From Paracoccus sp. S1E-3 (GTDB lineage Bacteria; Pseudomonadota; Alphaproteobacteria; Rhodobacterales; Rhodobacteraceae): DNA of 64,000 nt. Under the pieces are notes generated by a model. The model searched no databases, had not been told where the DNA came from, and saw nothing but the letters and a program-made list of their open reading frames with translations. The translations under genes and the position numbers were made by a program. This document shows, piece after piece, positions 62,912 to 64,000 of this stretch. The stretch lies in assembly GCF_013868135.1 (NCBI RefSeq), contig NZ_JACEMU010000004.1, forward strand, positions 1,956,001-2,020,000, read 5' to 3'. Position 1 is the first letter of the stretch, and the number at the start of each line of letters is the position of its first letter.

Positions 62912-63523
62912 ATGGATGAGGTTCAACAGAGCGCCGCGCGGTTGGTGCCCACGCAGAAGCGCAGCCGCGCCCGGTTCGAGGCGATTCTGGAATCGGCCGA
63001 GCAGATCCTGCTGGAAAAGGGCGCCGATGCCTTCAGGATGAGCGATATTGTCGCCCGCGCCGGCGTGCCGCATGGCTCTCTTTACCAGTATTTCCCGGAC
63101 AAGACGGCGGTGATCGCCACGCTGGCGCTGCGCGCGAATGCCGCCGGTCAGGAATGTGTCGCCGCGGAGCTGGCGCGGATCTCTGGCCCGGAAGATGTCG
63201 CCGACGCGCTGCGCCGGGTGACCGATGGCTATTACGAAATGTTCCGCGAGATGCCGGTCATGCGGGCGATCTGGCAGGCCACGCAGGCCGATCCTACCCT
63301 GCAAAAGCTGGACGCCGAAGACCGTGCCGGGCTGGCGAACCTGCTGCAGGCGCGTCTGGCGCAGGTGCTGGCCGCTCCGGCAGATCTACTGGACATTTTC
63401 GCGCGCCTGCAAATCACCCTGATCGGCGCCGTCGTGCGCGAGGCGATCACCCTGCCCGAACCCGAGGGGCAGCGCCTGCTGGCGCAATTCAAGCGCGGGC
63501 TCAAGGCGCCTGATTTCGGATAA
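62912..63523 (+). CDS. TetR/AcrR family transcriptional regulator
   Basis: A 203-residue regulator with the helix-turn-helix RMSDIVARAGVPHGSLYQYF (about 44-63), then a helical effector domain. GGGAGA precedes the start. Divergent placement next to the NmrA/DUF1772 pair suggests that it represses them. Confidence 0.92.
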   Translation: MDEVQQSAARLVPTQKRSRARFEAILESAEQILLEKGADAFRMSDIVARAGVPHGSLYQYFPDKTAVIATLALRANAAGQECVAAELARISGPEDVADALRRVTDGYYEMFREMPVMRAIWQATQADPTLQKLDAEDRAGLANLLQARLAQVLAAPADLLDIFARLQITLIGAVVREAITLPEPEGQRLLAQFKRGLKAPDFG

Positions 63524-63601
63524 ACGGCCTTGTGACATAAGTTTCATTGGCGAAACCCGCGACCTGCCGCATCATGGCGCAAACGACGACAGGAGCGCGC
63601 A

Positions 63602-64000
63602 ATGAAACTCGGCTGGTCCGATGTCACCCCCGAATCGCTTTGGCTGAACCGGCGCAGTTTCATGGCCGGCGCGGCGGCGCTGGCGGCAACCCCGGCCTTC
63701 GCGCTGAGCGGCAAGCCCTCGGCCCTGTCGACCGACCAGAAGCCGAACAGCTTCGAGGAAATCACCAATTACAACAATTTCTACGAATTCGGCTTCGGCA
63801 AGGAGGACCCGGCCCGCTATGCCGGCGCGCTGACCACCGATCCGTGGTCGGTCGAGATCGGCGGCCTGGTCGAGCGCCCCGGCAGCTACGGTGTCGAGGA
63901 TCTGGCCCCCGAATCGGCGCTGGAGGAACGCATCTACCGCCTGCGCTGTGTCGAGGCGTGGTCGATGGTCATTCCCTGGCTGGGGGTGCCGCTGGCCTCG
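63602..64000 (+). CDS. msrP: Protein-methionine-sulfoxide reductase catalytic subunit MsrP (5' part)
   Basis: The first 133 codons are present; the window ends before the stop. MsrP (YedY) is a periplasmic molybdopterin enzyme that repairs oxidised methionines with the membrane haem protein MsrQ. A twin-arginine signal is visible (NRRSFMAGAAAL, about 17-28), then NYNNFYEFGFGKEDPA and YRLRCVEAWSMVIPW, where the Cys is the molybdenum ligand. CAGGAG precedes the start. Confidence 0.95.
   Translation, partial: MKLGWSDVTPESLWLNRRSFMAGAAALAATPAFALSGKPSALSTDQKPNSFEEITNYNNFYEFGFGKEDPARYAGALTTDPWSVEIGGLVERPGSYGVEDLAPESALEERIYRLRCVEAWSMVIPWLGVPLAS

Overview
The window is GC-rich, densely packed DNA with many 1-11 bp gene overlaps. 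It looks chromosomal and comes from an alphaproteobacterium, most likely a Rhodobacteraceae member close to Paracoccus. The evidence for this is four complete TRAP transporters, an IalB-family protein, the 41-residue form of ribosomal protein L36, and GC hairpins followed by a TATTT tail. The genus is an inference. I see no insertion sequence, prophage, CRISPR array or rRNA.

Layout. 0-5.6 kb: sugar ABC importer (end of the binding protein, ATPase, two permeases), an aldose-epimerase-like protein and ribokinase. 5.6-12.5 kb: housekeeping and small genes on both strands (a secreted GT51-like protein without its catalytic glutamates, rlmN, IalB family, asparaginase, TetR, rpmJ, tRNA-Val, N-formylglutamate amidohydrolase, NUDIX). 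12.8-15.8 kb: dctPQM-type TRAP transporter. 15.8-20.5 kb: HAD phosphatase, then poorly known membrane genes around a Tat-exported FAD oxidase.

20.6-46.4 kb is the most interesting part. It carries a Rieske dioxygenase with reductase, an acyl-CoA ligase, a thiolase-fold protein without the usual cysteine, a DUF35/pseudo-SDR fusion, an isatin-hydrolase-like enzyme, an indolepyruvate-ferredoxin-oxidoreductase-like pair, a fused 2-aminobenzoyl-CoA monooxygenase/reductase, beta-oxidation enzymes, a thioesterase, a RidA protein, a TRAP transporter and two MarR regulators. I read this as a complete aerobic route for an indole-acetate-type compound: dioxindole-3-acetate, its CoA ester, isatin plus acetyl-CoA, isatinate (2-aminophenylglyoxylate), 2-aminobenzoyl-CoA, then ring reduction and beta-oxidation. 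Two short inverted-repeat motifs recur in the promoters of this region and extend the putative regulon to a kinase and a second TRAP transporter at 46.5-50 kb.

50.1-56.5 kb: a MarR gene, an IclR regulator divergent from a self-sufficient cytochrome P450 (CYP116B-like fusion), and a fourth TRAP transporter directly behind it. 56.5-64 kb: pyrF, an SPFH/NfeD pair, clpB with a clear terminator, a DUF1772/NmrA pair divergent from a TetR regulator, and the start of msrP, cut by the window edge.

Functions were assigned by reading motifs and gene context. No database search was run, and references to published pathways are from memory.
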